Below are positions 10,199 to 18,952 of a DNA stretch of 64,000 nucleotides, piece after piece (the first letter of the stretch is position 1; every line of letters begins with the position of its first letter). The notes below the pieces were generated by a model. The model was not told the origin of the DNA. It ran no database searches and saw only the letters and a list, made by a program, of their open reading frames with translations. Source of the DNA: Moellerella wisconsensis ATCC 35017 (GTDB taxonomy: Bacteria; Pseudomonadota; Gammaproteobacteria; Enterobacterales; Enterobacteriaceae). Position numbers and translations under genes: made by a program. The stretch is from positions 151,469 to 215,468 of the forward strand of contig NZ_LGAA01000010.1 in NCBI RefSeq assembly GCF_001294465.1, written 5' to 3'.

Positions 10199-10215
10199 CG
10201 CACGAAAATAATGCA
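10199..10215 (+). promoter_or_regulatory. Candidate NtrC enhancer site upstream of glnK
   Basis: CGCACGAAAATAATGCA fits the NtrC consensus TGCAC-N7-GTGCA with two mismatches. It lies about 100 bp upstream of the start expected from the sigma-54 promoter, a typical enhancer distance. It overlaps the region just before the mdlB terminator. Confidence 0.5.
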
Positions 10216-10220
10216 AATTC

Positions 10221-10253
10221 AATGGCGACAGTATAACTGTCGCCATTTTTTTT
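10221..10253 (+). terminator. Rho-independent terminator of mdlAB
   Basis: A perfect 12-bp stem (AATGGCGACAGT / ACTGTCGCCATT) with an ATA loop, followed by an uninterrupted T run of eight. Confidence 0.92.
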
Positions 10254-10285
10254 GCTATCTAATTGATAATCAAATAATTTTAATA

Positions 10286-10303
10286 TTGGCATATAGATTG
10301 CTT
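10286..10303 (+). promoter_or_regulatory. Sigma-54 promoter of glnK-amtB
   Basis: TTGGCATATAGATTGCTT contains the invariant GG and GC spaced by 10 bases (GG at 10288-10289, GC at 10300-10301), matching the TGGCAC-N5-TTGC consensus. The transcript would start near 10313, leaving a leader of about 137 bases before glnK. glnK-amtB operons of enterobacteria are NtrC/sigma-54 dependent. Confidence 0.8.
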
Positions 10304-10413
10304 TATATAAATTGTAGTTATTTATTTAGGCAATTAAAAGCAGGGGAAAGATGTTTATTACTAATTATCCAAAGCGCTAATTTTTATAATCATCGACCAA
10401 TAAATTGAGATAG

Positions 10414-10788
<375 letters not shown>

Positions 10789-10795
10789 GAGATGA

Positions 10796-12082
10796 ATGAT
10801 GAACAAGTTATTTTATAGAAGTTTAATGTTAGTACTTACTTGCTTACCGTTCATGGCTGTATCTGAGCCGGCGACATTAGATAAAGCAGATAATGCTTTT
10901 ATGATGATTTGCACTGCATTAGTCTTATTTATGATCTTACCCGGGATAGCACTATTTTATGGCGGCTTACTAAGAGCGAAAAACGTATTATCCTTGATGG
11001 CTCAAGTGGTAGTTATTTTTGCTTTAGTTTCTGTTATTTGGATTGTATATGGCTACAGTATCGCTTTCAGTGAAGGTAATGATTTCTTTGGTGGTTTTGA
11101 TCAAGTGATGCTGAAAAATATTACTTTAAGCAGTATGACAGGCTCTATTCCTCAATTTATTCATGTTGTTTTTCAGGGCGCATTTGCTAGCCTGACCGTT
11201 GCATTAGTCGCCGGCGCATTAAGTGAACGTATTAAGTTCTCTGCAGTACTTATTTTTAGTCTGATTTGGACGACATTTGCTTATTTACCGATGGCTCATA
11301 TGGTTTGGGGGGGAGGTTGGCTATCTCAAGATGGTGCGTTAGATTTTGCGGGAGGAACGGTCGTTCATATTAATGCTGCAGTTGCAGGGTTAGTGGGGGC
11401 TTACTTTTTAGGCAAGCGTGCTGGTTTGGGCAAAGAAGCGATTAAACCGCATAACTTACCAATGGTATTTATTGGTGCGGCTATATTATTTATCGGTTGG
11501 TTTGGTTTCAATGCCGGATCTGCTGGTGCCGCAGATGAGGTCGCAGCCTTAGCATTTATTAATACAGTTGTTGCAACATCGGGGGCGATATTGTCATGGG
11601 CACTCTCTGAATGGTTATTCCGCGGTCAGCCTTCATTATTAGGTGCATCATCAGGGTGCCTTGCTGGATTAGTTGGGATTACACCTGCTGCAGGAACAGT
11701 CGGTATTGGCGGCGCATTAATTATTGGATTACTCTGCGGTGCTGCTGGTTTATGGGGAGTTGTGGTATTAAAACGTTGGCTGAAAGCAGATGATGTCTGT
11801 GATGTCTTTGGTGTACACGGTGTCTGTGGAATTATAGGCTGCTTACTAACCGGTATTTTAACCGCATCGGTGTTTGGTGGAACCGGTTATGCAGAAGGCA
11901 TGACCATGGCTAAGCAAGCAGGAGTGCAGGCATTAAGTATTGTAATATGTATCGTTTGGACAGCTATTGTTGCTGCATGCGCCTTTAAGTTTGCCGATAT
12001 GACCGTGGGTTTAAGAGTCAGTATTGAACAAGAGCGTGAAGGTTTAGATGTCACATCACATGGCGAAAGTGCATATAATTAA
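10796..12082 (+). CDS. amtB: Ammonium channel AmtB
   Basis: Inner-membrane ammonium transporter of the Amt/Rh family, a trimer gated by GlnK. It has 428 residues: a signal peptide (about residues 1-23), then 11 membrane helices. The pore histidines are visible in IAHMVWGGG-like AHMVWGGGW (about residue 168) and in DVFGVHGVCG (about residue 345). The C-terminal tail GLRVSIEQEREGLDVTSHGE is the GlnK-contact region. ATG codons at 10796 and 10799 are both possible; spacing from AGGAG (10787-10791) slightly favours the second. A good terminator follows at 12287. Confidence 0.97.
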   Translation: MMNKLFYRSLMLVLTCLPFMAVSEPATLDKADNAFMMICTALVLFMILPGIALFYGGLLRAKNVLSLMAQVVVIFALVSVIWIVYGYSIAFSEGNDFFGGFDQVMLKNITLSSMTGSIPQFIHVVFQGAFASLTVALVAGALSERIKFSAVLIFSLIWTTFAYLPMAHMVWGGGWLSQDGALDFAGGTVVHINAAVAGLVGAYFLGKRAGLGKEAIKPHNLPMVFIGAAILFIGWFGFNAGSAGAADEVAALAFINTVVATSGAILSWALSEWLFRGQPSLLGASSGCLAGLVGITPAAGTVGIGGALIIGLLCGAAGLWGVVVLKRWLKADDVCDVFGVHGVCGIIGCLLTGILTASVFGGTGYAEGMTMAKQAGVQALSIVICIVWTAIVAACAFKFADMTVGLRVSIEQEREGLDVTSHGESAYN

Positions 12083-12286
12083 TTAGCTAATATATTAGAG
12101 CTTTAAGCTATTAATTGTAAGTGATTACTTACTACGACTATTATTAATAACGAGCTGTAACGAATGAGCAAATTTCAGAAATTAATCTTTTTTGAGACAG
12201 TTATAAAATAAAAGTTGAATGGCAGAATAATGCTCTGATATCGATGGGTTAAGAATAAAATAGAACGATACTCCAGTTCTGTAAAT

Positions 12287-12320
12287 ATCCGTAGTCTTCC
12301 TAAGATTACGGATTTTTTTA
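12287..12320 (+). terminator. Rho-independent terminator downstream of amtB
   Basis: A 12-bp stem (ATCCGTAGTCTT with AAGATTACGGAT, one G-U pair), CCT loop and a run of seven T residues. It lies about 200 bases after the amtB stop. The stretch from 12083 to 12286 shows no gene. Confidence 0.85.
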
Positions 12321-12580
12321 TTATTTGATTAAGTTGTTGATATAATTTATTATTTTTATTAAGGAGGCTTCCACTTTTCCTGTTCTCCTTTCTACTGAAC
12401 TCATCAAAGTATATTTGATCAATACTGATATTATTACTCTACATAAATATCGACTTCCGATGTAAATGATGGTTTGAGATGTTACTGGAATGTCGATTTT
12501 CAGGTCACTTTTTATAGCTCAGCTTGTCTCACATCTTTATATTGCTTTTACCTAGAAAATAGCACTATGTTATACAAAGT

Positions 12581-12823
12581 ATGGTTATTCAGGTTCGACA
12601 GCGGCTGGATGAAGATATTATTCGCAAAGTATTTGAAAAAAATAAGGTAGCTCTGGTTAGAAACATTACCTTTGTTGAACGGGTGCGAATTAATTTTGGT
12701 GGCCATAGATGGATCGCTTTGGTGTATATCCTATCCCCCGAAAATGATACAGCGTTCGGGCAGATAGCAAATAAACACTGTTACTCTGATTGTCCTCAGC
12801 CACTCTCAGACAATATCCGATAA
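12581..12823 (+). CDS. Hypothetical 80-residue ORF, possibly a gene remnant
   Basis: I do not recognise this product. It runs 80 codons from an ATG at 12581 with no ribosome binding site, inside a 970-base gap between amtB and the convergent tesB. The local base use is less AT-rich than the flanking noncoding DNA and resembles coding sequence. The protein has a charged N-terminal half and a Cys/His/Pro-containing end (NKHCYSDCPQPL), with no signal peptide or membrane segment. It could be a decayed fragment of a larger gene or a chance frame. The rest of the gap, 12321-12580 and 12824-12921, shows nothing I can support. Confidence 0.25.
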   Translation: MVIQVRQRLDEDIIRKVFEKNKVALVRNITFVERVRINFGGHRWIALVYILSPENDTAFGQIANKHCYSDCPQPLSDNIR

Positions 12824-12921
12824 AAATTTTATACATTTGATATATTGTCTCATTGGTAAATATCAAATATAGAAAAACATGGAATGCCGGCTCAACGACA
12901 AAGACATGACTTCAGAGCAGT

Positions 12922-12953
12922 AAATAAAAAGCCGCAATGATATATATTGCGGC
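12922..12953 (-). terminator. Rho-independent terminator of tesB
   Basis: Arms GCCGCAAT and ATTGCGGC with a 7-base loop; read on the minus strand, the stem is followed by TTTTTATTTA. It lies about 100 bases beyond the tesB stop. Confidence 0.8.
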
Positions 12954-13052
12954 GTCATTAGATATTTAACTGGCAAGCATTACAGTATAATACTGTCATT
13001 ATTTATAATATATTATCTATTTACAATCAGTTATCTGGTTGATCGTGAATGA

Positions 13053-13916
13053 TTAATTATTACGTATCCGCATCAAACCTTCTTGCACCGCAGTTGCTAT
13101 CAGGTTTCCTCTTTGGTCATAAATTTGTCCTTTTACAAACCCACGACCACCGGAGGCTGAAGGGCTTTCAATGGCATATAATAGCCATTCATCGAGCTTA
13201 AATGGACGATGAAACCACATAGAGTGATCTATTGTTGCTACTTGTAAGTTTCTTTCCATAAATCCGCGACCATGTGGCTGAAGTGCGGTTGGTAAAAAGT
13301 TATAGTCAGAAACATAGCCTAATAAATAATGATGCAAAGAAGGAATATCTGGTAATTCTCCTTGCGATTTAAACCAAATATAACGATTTGGTTCTTGTGG
13401 TTTATTGTCAAATGGGCTGTAAAATTCAATCGGTCTAAATTCAAAGGGATTCGGACGTAATGCGTATTTTCTTATTGCCTCAGGAAGATTAGCCGCTATT
13501 TTTTCAATAATTTTATCTTGAGAAATTAAGTTATCAGGTCCAGGAATATCAGGCATTAAATTTTGATGCTGATATCCATCTTCTTGGGTTTGAAATGAAG
13601 CGGTCATGTAAAAAATAGGTTTACCGTGCTGGATCGCACTAACACGACGCGCACTAAAACTACCGCCATCTCTTAGAATTTCAACATCATAGACAATTGG
13701 TCGGCGGCTATCTCCAGGGCGAAGAAAATAGCTATGAAATGAATTAATCATTCGTTCACTTGGTACAGTTTGTTCTGCCGCATACATTGCTTGCCCAACA
13801 ACTTGACCGCCAAATACTTGTGGTAAACCAAGATCTTCACTTTGTCCTCGAAACAAACCTTCCTCAATTTTTTCGAGTTCCATTAATTCAATCAGATTTT
13901 TTAATGCTGGACTCAT
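13053..13916 (-). CDS. tesB: Acyl-CoA thioesterase II
   Basis: Double-hotdog thioesterase that hydrolyses medium- and long-chain acyl-CoAs. It has 287 residues, the family length. The N-terminus [20 protein letters not shown] and [13 protein letters not shown] match TesB, and the catalytic Asp is in [18 protein letters not shown] [12 protein letters not shown] (about residues 202-213). The ATG at 13916 is 10 bases from AGGTG; the TTG at 13922 would overlap the ribosome binding site. It is transcribed alone on the minus strand between amtB and ybaY, as in E. coli, with its own terminator. Confidence 0.96.
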   Translation of the reverse strand: MSPALKNLIELMELEKIEEGLFRGQSEDLGLPQVFGGQVVGQAMYAAEQTVPSERMINSFHSYFLRPGDSRRPIVYDVEILRDGGSFSARRVSAIQHGKPIFYMTASFQTQEDGYQHQNLMPDIPGPDNLISQDKIIEKIAANLPEAIRKYALRPNPFEFRPIEFYSPFDNKPQEPNRYIWFKSQGELPDIPSLHHYLLGYVSDYNFLPTALQPHGRGFMERNLQVATIDHSMWFHRPFKLDEWLLYAIESPSASGGRGFVKGQIYDQRGNLIATAVQEGLMRIRNN

Positions 13917-14311
13917 AATCAACTTTCACCTAATCATCATAACTCAATGTAAATATTCTCCCACTAAAAGAATTAAAGAGGTAGGAGATTTAATTTTTAT
14001 TACGTTTAATTGAAAGGCATGTTTAGTATAGGAATAGCTATTATTAACTCGTTAACGATACCTGTTATTATGTTTATAATCACTATGTTATGTGTGGTTA
14101 TTGAGTTTGTTTTTTATTATTTTACTGGCTTTAATTCTTATTTTTATCAGATTATAGAAGGTCATTTTTAGCAAAAACTAATTTTAATTGATGATTATCT
14201 AGCTATGCTAACTATAAATTTGTGTATAATTAATTAAATTAAGTAAAAAAGTGTGTATTTATATAACCAAGATAGTTTAAATTTAACAAAATTTGTCATC
14301 GGAAACGCGAT
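13917..14311. other. tesB-ybaY divergent intergenic region
   Basis: About 395 bases of strongly AT-rich DNA between two divergent genes. Promoters for both are expected here, but I see no consensus pair clear enough to mark, and no ORF or RNA gene. Confidence 0.5.
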
Positions 14312-14773
14312 ATGAAGGTTTGTAATGTAATCATCGCCTTAGCATCTATTTTCGTATTATCTTCGTGTGAAGGTAACGGAAAAAATATAGAGTTCTTTGC
14401 ACCGAAAGACGATGCTAGTAAGAATACTACGGATATTAGTACTGTAAATGGATCTATCATGGTATTACAACGCATTGCGTTGCCTAAAAATGCCATTATT
14501 ACTGTAACTTTATCGGATGCCTCTTTGTTTGGCGTTCCTTCTGTTATCCTTTCTCAAAAATCCTATAATACAAAGGGGCATCAATCGCCGTTTCCCTTTG
14601 AGATTAAGTATAAAAAAAGCGAAGTTAGACCAGATGCAAAAGTTATTGTGAGTGCTACGATTTCAGTAGAAGGAAAATTATGGTATGTGACCGATTCCCT
14701 CTATGAAGTAGTAAATAATGGCGTGGATAATAATGTTGAGATAGTGCTGACAGCGGTTGATAACGGTAGCTGA
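14312..14773 (+). CDS. ybaY: YbaY-family outer-membrane-type lipoprotein
   Basis: Lipoprotein of the YbaY/YscW family; the biochemical role is not established. It has 153 residues with a signal peptide and lipobox LSSC, placing the acylated Cys at residue 19. The mature part carries the family core: GSIMVLQRIALPKNAIITVT, LSDASLFGVPSVILSQKSY, and a C-terminal beta-rich half. It lacks the Pro/Thr/Val-rich tail of E. coli YbaY and is shorter. It lies between tesB and ffs, as expected. The ribosome binding site is weak (GGAAA). Confidence 0.85.
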   Translation: MKVCNVIIALASIFVLSSCEGNGKNIEFFAPKDDASKNTTDISTVNGSIMVLQRIALPKNAIITVTLSDASLFGVPSVILSQKSYNTKGHQSPFPFEIKYKKSEVRPDAKVIVSATISVEGKLWYVTDSLYEVVNNGVDNNVEIVLTAVDNGS

Positions 14774-14883
14774 GCGATAAATGGTTATGAATATACAATG
14801 GGTGTTTATTAAGTTAAATTAATGATATTCGCTATTAATTAGAACATCATTGTATAATAAATAAGCGATTGGTAGCTCGATTG

Positions 14884-14912
14884 TTGCTATTATTTTTTAT
14901 ATCACGCATAAT
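14884..14912 (+). promoter_or_regulatory. Sigma-70 promoter of ffs
   Basis: TTGCTA (14884-14889), a 17-bp spacer and CATAAT (14907-14912), followed by a GC-rich discriminator (GCCCTCGC) typical of stringently controlled stable RNA genes. Initiation near 14919 would give a 5' leader of about 20 bases for RNase P to remove, as with E. coli 4.5S RNA. Confidence 0.65.
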
Positions 14913-14939
14913 GCCCTCGCTTTATTAGAAGCACTCAAT

Positions 14940-15053
14940 GGGAACCCTGTTGGTTCTCCCGCAATGCTAACTTGTTAACTTGGTCAGGTCCGGAAGGAAG
15001 CAGCCATGGCAGGGGATGTGTGTGCCGGGATGTCGCTGGCAGGGTTCCCACCC
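14940..15053 (+). ncRNA. ffs: 4.5S RNA, signal recognition particle RNA
   Basis: RNA component of the bacterial SRP, which binds Ffh and targets membrane proteins to SecYEG. The 114-base molecule begins GGGAACCCTG and ends CAGGGTTCCC, so the ends pair in the terminal helix. The universally conserved domain IV is visible as GGTCAGGTCCGGAAGG followed by AAGCAGCC at about 14982-15005. The position after ybaY is the enterobacterial one. No distinct terminator was found directly after it. Confidence 0.97.
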
Positions 15054-15458
15054 AATCTAAATCTCATCGTTATATTTCTTTATACTCTTTCTCTAGTTGC
15101 TATCGGTATCATTTGACGTTGTATCTCATAGTTCAAATATCAATATCTTATTGGATCATTCTTAATGAGCTGATTTTAATGATATTTTTAATATAAAAAA
15201 GATAGATATTTGATGAAAATTGGTATTTTTATATTGTTTTGATTTTAAATATAGTCATTTTTTATTAAAAATAGAATAAATCGTATTATGGTAATAACTT
15301 ATAATTATTGTTTAATAGGAATTACTCATATAAGGGGTTTTTTATGGCGAGCGCTAGCGATATGAACAATCTCATAGGCTAATAATTATTTTTATCAGTT
15401 CAATCTAACTGTAGCTTTAATTGATATAAATTATTTTAATAAATTATATCAAAGCATC
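15054..15458. other. ffs-hha intergenic region with a 12-codon ORF
   Basis: Mostly AT-rich and without a recognisable gene. At 15344-15382 there is a short ORF, MASASDMNNLIG, whose ATG follows AAGGGG by 6 bases. It is the only part of the gap with GC-rich, codon-like sequence. It may be a tiny peptide gene or the start of a deleted gene; E. coli has maa and other genes between ffs and hha. Confidence 0.35.
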
Positions 15459-15488
15459 TAGCCGATAGAAAAATTAACTTATCGGCTA
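15459..15488 (-). terminator. Hairpin downstream of hha
   Basis: Perfect 9-bp inverted repeat TAGCCGATA / TATCGGCTA with a 12-base loop, 33 bases beyond the hha stop codon. There is no T tract on either strand, so it may stabilise the mRNA end rather than terminate. Confidence 0.4.
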
Positions 15489-15521
15489 AAACAAATGCTA
15501 TCTGATATTAGGTACTGCTGC

Positions 15522-15725
15522 TTATCGAACATATTTCCAGACAGATGCTGGAATTTTGTCGTACAGTTTATTCATTGTTAGTTCTGCTAGACGGTGGTCT
15601 GCAGCGGAAAAAAATAGTTCGAGTTCATCATCAGATAGCTCATATTTATTTTTTTCAATAACACGCTCTAATGTTTCAATAGTCGTGCATTTTCTTAAAC
15701 GCATCAGATAGTCTGTTTTAGTCAT
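15522..15725 (-). CDS. hha: Hha, haemolysin expression-modulating protein
   Basis: Small H-NS co-repressor that modulates silencing of horizontally acquired genes, and the toxin half of the Hha-TomB pair. It has 67 residues, beginning [12 protein letters not shown] and containing the family core [20 protein letters not shown] and the C-terminal block [21 protein letters not shown] take the ATG at 15725, which has AGGA five bases upstream; the ATG at 15746 has no ribosome binding site and would add seven residues. It is shorter at the N-terminus than E. coli Hha (72 residues). It follows tomB after 67 bases on the same strand. Confidence 0.93.
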   Translation of the reverse strand: MTKTDYLMRLRKCTTIETLERVIEKNKYELSDDELELFFSAADHRLAELTMNKLYDKIPASVWKYVR

Positions 15726-15792
15726 ATTTTCCTGTCTTTCATTCATAATTTAAAACTTTTAAATTTCTTTGATCGTGGAGGGAGTAAATGCA

Positions 15793-16161
15793 TCACAGTT
15801 TGGCTACTGAACACTTTAAATCATTATTTAATTCATCAATTAAGTGAGTGTTCATTTTTTGCCAATCTGAAAATTCATTTAATGTGATTAATGGACTACC
15901 AAATAAATTATAAGTTTCATCAAGATATTCATCAACTAGAGAGATGACTAAGCGTTCACTAGGATACTTTATCTTAAATTTCCAAAAAAATGCAGCCGCA
16001 TGCTCTATTAACTCATTCAGATTCGCACTTTGCTGTGAACTCAAATCATTAATCCAATGCGTTTTAGTCTTATGTAACGATAATATCGCATCATTGTTAA
16101 GACTATCACATAAATACTTTAATTCAGCAGTATCGTAATATCTGGGTGAATATTCATCCAT
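15793..16161 (-). CDS. tomB: TomB (YbaJ), Hha toxicity modulator / antitoxin
   Basis: Oxygen-dependent antitoxin that attenuates Hha and affects biofilm formation in E. coli. It has 122 residues and starts MDEYSPRYYDTAELKYLCDS, with the conserved middle NLNELIEHAAAFFWKFKIKY and EYLDETYNLF. The ATG at 16161 follows GGAGG by 5 bases; the GTG at 16167 is part of that site. The tomB-hha order is that of E. coli, but acrAB, which adjoins tomB there, is not present in this window. Confidence 0.9.
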   Translation of the reverse strand: MDEYSPRYYDTAELKYLCDSLNNDAILSLHKTKTHWINDLSSQQSANLNELIEHAAAFFWKFKIKYPSERLVISLVDEYLDETYNLFGSPLITLNEFSDWQKMNTHLIDELNNDLKCSVAKL

Positions 16162-16692
16162 AGTCACCTCCGGTCAGTGGATTAGAAAAAACACTTACCA
16201 GTTTTATTATGATTAATAAATTGTATTATTAATCATAATAAATTTTCTGAATTAACCCAAAAAATACTATATCAAAAAATCACTTACAAAGTACTTAGAA
16301 AGCTATTGTAATAGTATACCTAATTATTTTGATGAATTTTGATAGTGTCATTTTGGATATAGAATTGATTGGTATCACTAGTGTTCAATACGCATTAATA
16401 TAGCATTATTCTTGCATAAGTCACCACCCGTATGAAGGTTTTTTTGTCACCATTGATAGAGTTGCTTCAAAATAATACAATTTTAAGCTAAAAAATTTTT
16501 AAGATATAGTTATTTTTATTATTTTACCGATGTTTTTAAAATCTCTTTATGAAAAAAGTAGAAAAAATAGAGTGAAAGAAATAATGAATAAAAAATGCTT
16601 TTTTTATATAACTAATAAATTTCAGTGAAACAGTAATGCAATATTGTTAACGTACTAAAAATTAAAATAATAAAATAATTTTAGACTATTAA
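16162..16692. other. Intergenic region upstream of tomB
   Basis: About 530 bases of AT-rich DNA between the tomB start and the mltD terminator. It must hold the tomB-hha promoter. No ORF, tRNA or repeat was recognised. Its composition would suit H-NS binding, which is inference only. Confidence 0.45.
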
Positions 16693-16726
16693 GAAAAAAG
16701 CCAGCTTTACTAAATTTAAGCTGGCT
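16693..16726 (-). terminator. Rho-independent terminator of mltD
   Basis: On the minus strand, AGCCAGCTT pairs with AAGCTGGCT around a short loop and is followed by TTTTTTCTT. It begins 10 bases after the mltD stop codon. Confidence 0.88.
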
Positions 16727-16735
16727 CTGATTAAA

Positions 16736-18091
16736 TTACAGATAGAGTGAAAGAGTCACGCCTGGCTTTAAATCAGCCATTTTCACACCAGAGTTCCAAT
16801 TCATTAGATCTTTTAGTTTGATTCCGTGGCGTTTAGCAATACTATAATAAGAATCTCCTCTTTTAACTTTATAGATAGAAGAAGGTGATTTTGATTTAGT
16901 ATAATTTTCTAATCGCTGCTTGTCTGTAATTTTTAATATTTGACCAACCTTTATATTACTGGCTGTTTTTAAGCCATTAATTTGTTGGATTTTTTTCGGG
17001 TGAGTATTATAACGTTTAGCGATACTTGAAAGTGTATCTCCAGATTGGACTTTATAGCGAGTTATCGCTTGTTGTTGTATTTGCTGAGTACGTTGATTAT
17101 TCTTATTTACTGCAGAACGAATATTGGCTAAAACAGATTGATCTGTTAATGCGAGTTTAAACCGCTCAGCTTTATTTGCCGGTAGCATAATATAATGAGG
17201 GCCGTCAGGAGATGTGATCCCTTTTTTATATCCCGAGTTATATGTTTTAAGCGATTCTATCGTTAATCCTGCGAGTTCAGCAGCTTGTGAAAGTGTAATT
17301 TGTTGGCCGACATCTACTTGAGTTAATGCTTTATTCTTATTTGAGCGCGGTAATCGTATTTGATAATTATCTTTATCACGCAATATTTTACTTAATGCCA
17401 AAATTTTAGGCACGTACAACATAGTTTCTTTGGGGAGTGATAAAGACCAAAAATCAGTAGGTAACCCTTGTGCCTCATTTTTCTTTATAGCATTTAGTAC
17501 ACAACCTTCACCACAATTATATGCGGCTAAAGTTAACTCCCAATCATGGCCAAACATGACATTTAAGTTTTCAAGCAGATCAAATGCCGCCGAAGTAGAG
17601 GCAGCTAAATTTCTTCGATCATCAACCCATTGATTTTGTTTTAAGCCATATGAGCGTGCAGTAATAGGCACGATTTGCCATAATCCCGCGGCTTGGGCTG
17701 ATGAAGTTGCATTTGGATTAAATGAGCTTTCAATAATGGGAACCAGTGCCAGCTCCATAGGTAAATTGCGATCATTGATTTCATCAACAATCCAGTACAT
17801 ATAAGGCTCAGCCCGAACAGTCATGGTTTGAAGTTGATCTTTTTTTGATAAGAAATTATTCGCTTGTTCTTGGATACGCTCATTTTTTGGCACATTCATC
17901 TTCAGTTCATCACTGATATAGCCCCAGAGATCATTTTCTAACAATGGAGTTTGTCTACTTGCCGCCTGATTATGGGAAGCAACAGTTTCTATCGCGTGAC
18001 TTGCTGAAGACACGTTCTGCTTGTTGTGTTTCGACGGTGATTGGCAACCAGCAAGCAGAACAATGGCGAATAGTATCGCTTTTGTCTTCAT
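16736..18091 (-). CDS. mltD: Membrane-bound lytic murein transglycosylase D
   Basis: Outer-membrane lipoprotein that cleaves the MurNAc-GlcNAc bond of peptidoglycan with 1,6-anhydro product formation. It has 451 residues. The signal peptide ends in lipobox LLAGC (Cys16). The SLT domain carries the catalytic Glu121 in IIESSFNP, followed by SSAQAAGLWQIVP and AAYNCGEGCV. Three LysM-like segments follow, at about residues 262-312 (divergent), 344-388 (YKVQSGDTLSSIAKRYN) and 405-451 (YKVKRGDSYYSIAKRHG). It is upstream of its own terminator and downstream of gloB on the same strand, as in E. coli. Confidence 0.95.
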   Translation of the reverse strand: MKTKAILFAIVLLAGCQSPSKHNKQNVSSASHAIETVASHNQAASRQTPLLENDLWGYISDELKMNVPKNERIQEQANNFLSKKDQLQTMTVRAEPYMYWIVDEINDRNLPMELALVPIIESSFNPNATSSAQAAGLWQIVPITARSYGLKQNQWVDDRRNLAASTSAAFDLLENLNVMFGHDWELTLAAYNCGEGCVLNAIKKNEAQGLPTDFWSLSLPKETMLYVPKILALSKILRDKDNYQIRLPRSNKNKALTQVDVGQQITLSQAAELAGLTIESLKTYNSGYKKGITSPDGPHYIMLPANKAERFKLALTDQSVLANIRSAVNKNNQRTQQIQQQAITRYKVQSGDTLSSIAKRYNTHPKKIQQINGLKTASNIKVGQILKITDKQRLENYTKSKSPSSIYKVKRGDSYYSIAKRHGIKLKDLMNWNSGVKMADLKPGVTLSLYL

Positions 18092-18162
18092 CGTTGTTAT
18101 TCTTCATATCTAAAAGTTGAACAATAATACTGTCCTAAGCTAGATAACACAATGATCAAAGT

Positions 18163-18918
18163 TTAAAACTGATCTTTTAATTGACGAAGTAAGGTAAATG
18201 TTGCTCTTAGTGAAGGTTTATCGATCTTGATTGCTAACTTCTTCTGTAAATCGCTATTATTACATTGTAAGAATAAGTTAATTTTTCTTTCTGTTTTCAA
18301 CGTGCTAGGTACTGTTGGTTCTAATTTTTGTCGTTTAGTATGAATTAGATGTAAATAATTAGTTATAGCTTCATTTTCAGGCCAAATATGATGTGCAAAT
18401 TTAAGATTTGATTCTGTATATTCATGGGCACAACATATCAATGTGTCATCAGGTAAAGCTGAAATTCTCTCCAGAGATTGAAACATCTGTTCAGGCGTCC
18501 CTTCAAAAATCCGACCACAGCCGGCAGAAAATAATGTATCTCCACAAAATAGATAAGGCGCTTGATAAAAGCCAATGTGACCCAAAGTATGGCCAGGCAG
18601 GGCAATAACATTAAAATAGAACGAACCAATATTAATTGAATCACCATCTGTAACTAGGTGGTCTGTTCCTTTTTTAGCTGTTTCGGCCGGACCAAAAACG
18701 GGTAATTTTGCATAATGAGTTAATAATTGAGGAACGCCACCCACATGGTCGTTATGATGATGAGTTAATAGAATAGCCACAGGGGTGAGTTTTTTTTGGT
18801 TAATAATTTTGATAACTGGTTCTGACTCCGAAGGATCAACAATGATACACTGATGATCAGCATCTGCGAGTAGCCAAATATAATTATCATTCAGGGCAGG
18901 TATCCGTATAAGCTCCAT
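18163..18918 (-). CDS. gloB: Hydroxyacylglutathione hydrolase (glyoxalase II)
   Basis: Zinc metallo-beta-lactamase-fold enzyme that hydrolyses S-D-lactoylglutathione to D-lactate and glutathione, completing methylglyoxal detoxification. It has 251 residues. The metal motif THHHNDHVGG is at about residues 51-60, with further ligands in ALPGHTLGHIGF, FCGDTLF and CCAHEYT. The ATG at 18918 has AGAGG five bases upstream and gives the conserved start MELIRIPALNDNYIW; longer in-frame starts up to 18969 add unrelated residues that overlap the divergent yafS gene. Spacing to yafS is 34 bases. Confidence 0.95.
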   Translation of the reverse strand: MELIRIPALNDNYIWLLADADHQCIIVDPSESEPVIKIINQKKLTPVAILLTHHHNDHVGGVPQLLTHYAKLPVFGPAETAKKGTDHLVTDGDSINIGSFYFNVIALPGHTLGHIGFYQAPYLFCGDTLFSAGCGRIFEGTPEQMFQSLERISALPDDTLICCAHEYTESNLKFAHHIWPENEAITNYLHLIHTKRQKLEPTVPSTLKTERKINLFLQCNNSDLQKKLAIKIDKPSLRATFTLLRQLKDQF

Positions 18919-18952
18919 TATTACCTCTGTAAGTCGATGAAAGGGGAAATTC

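Noticed and set aside
14972..15196. 74-codon ORF beginning within the 4.5S RNA
   Set aside because: The DNA is explained by ffs, and the translated protein has no family resemblance.
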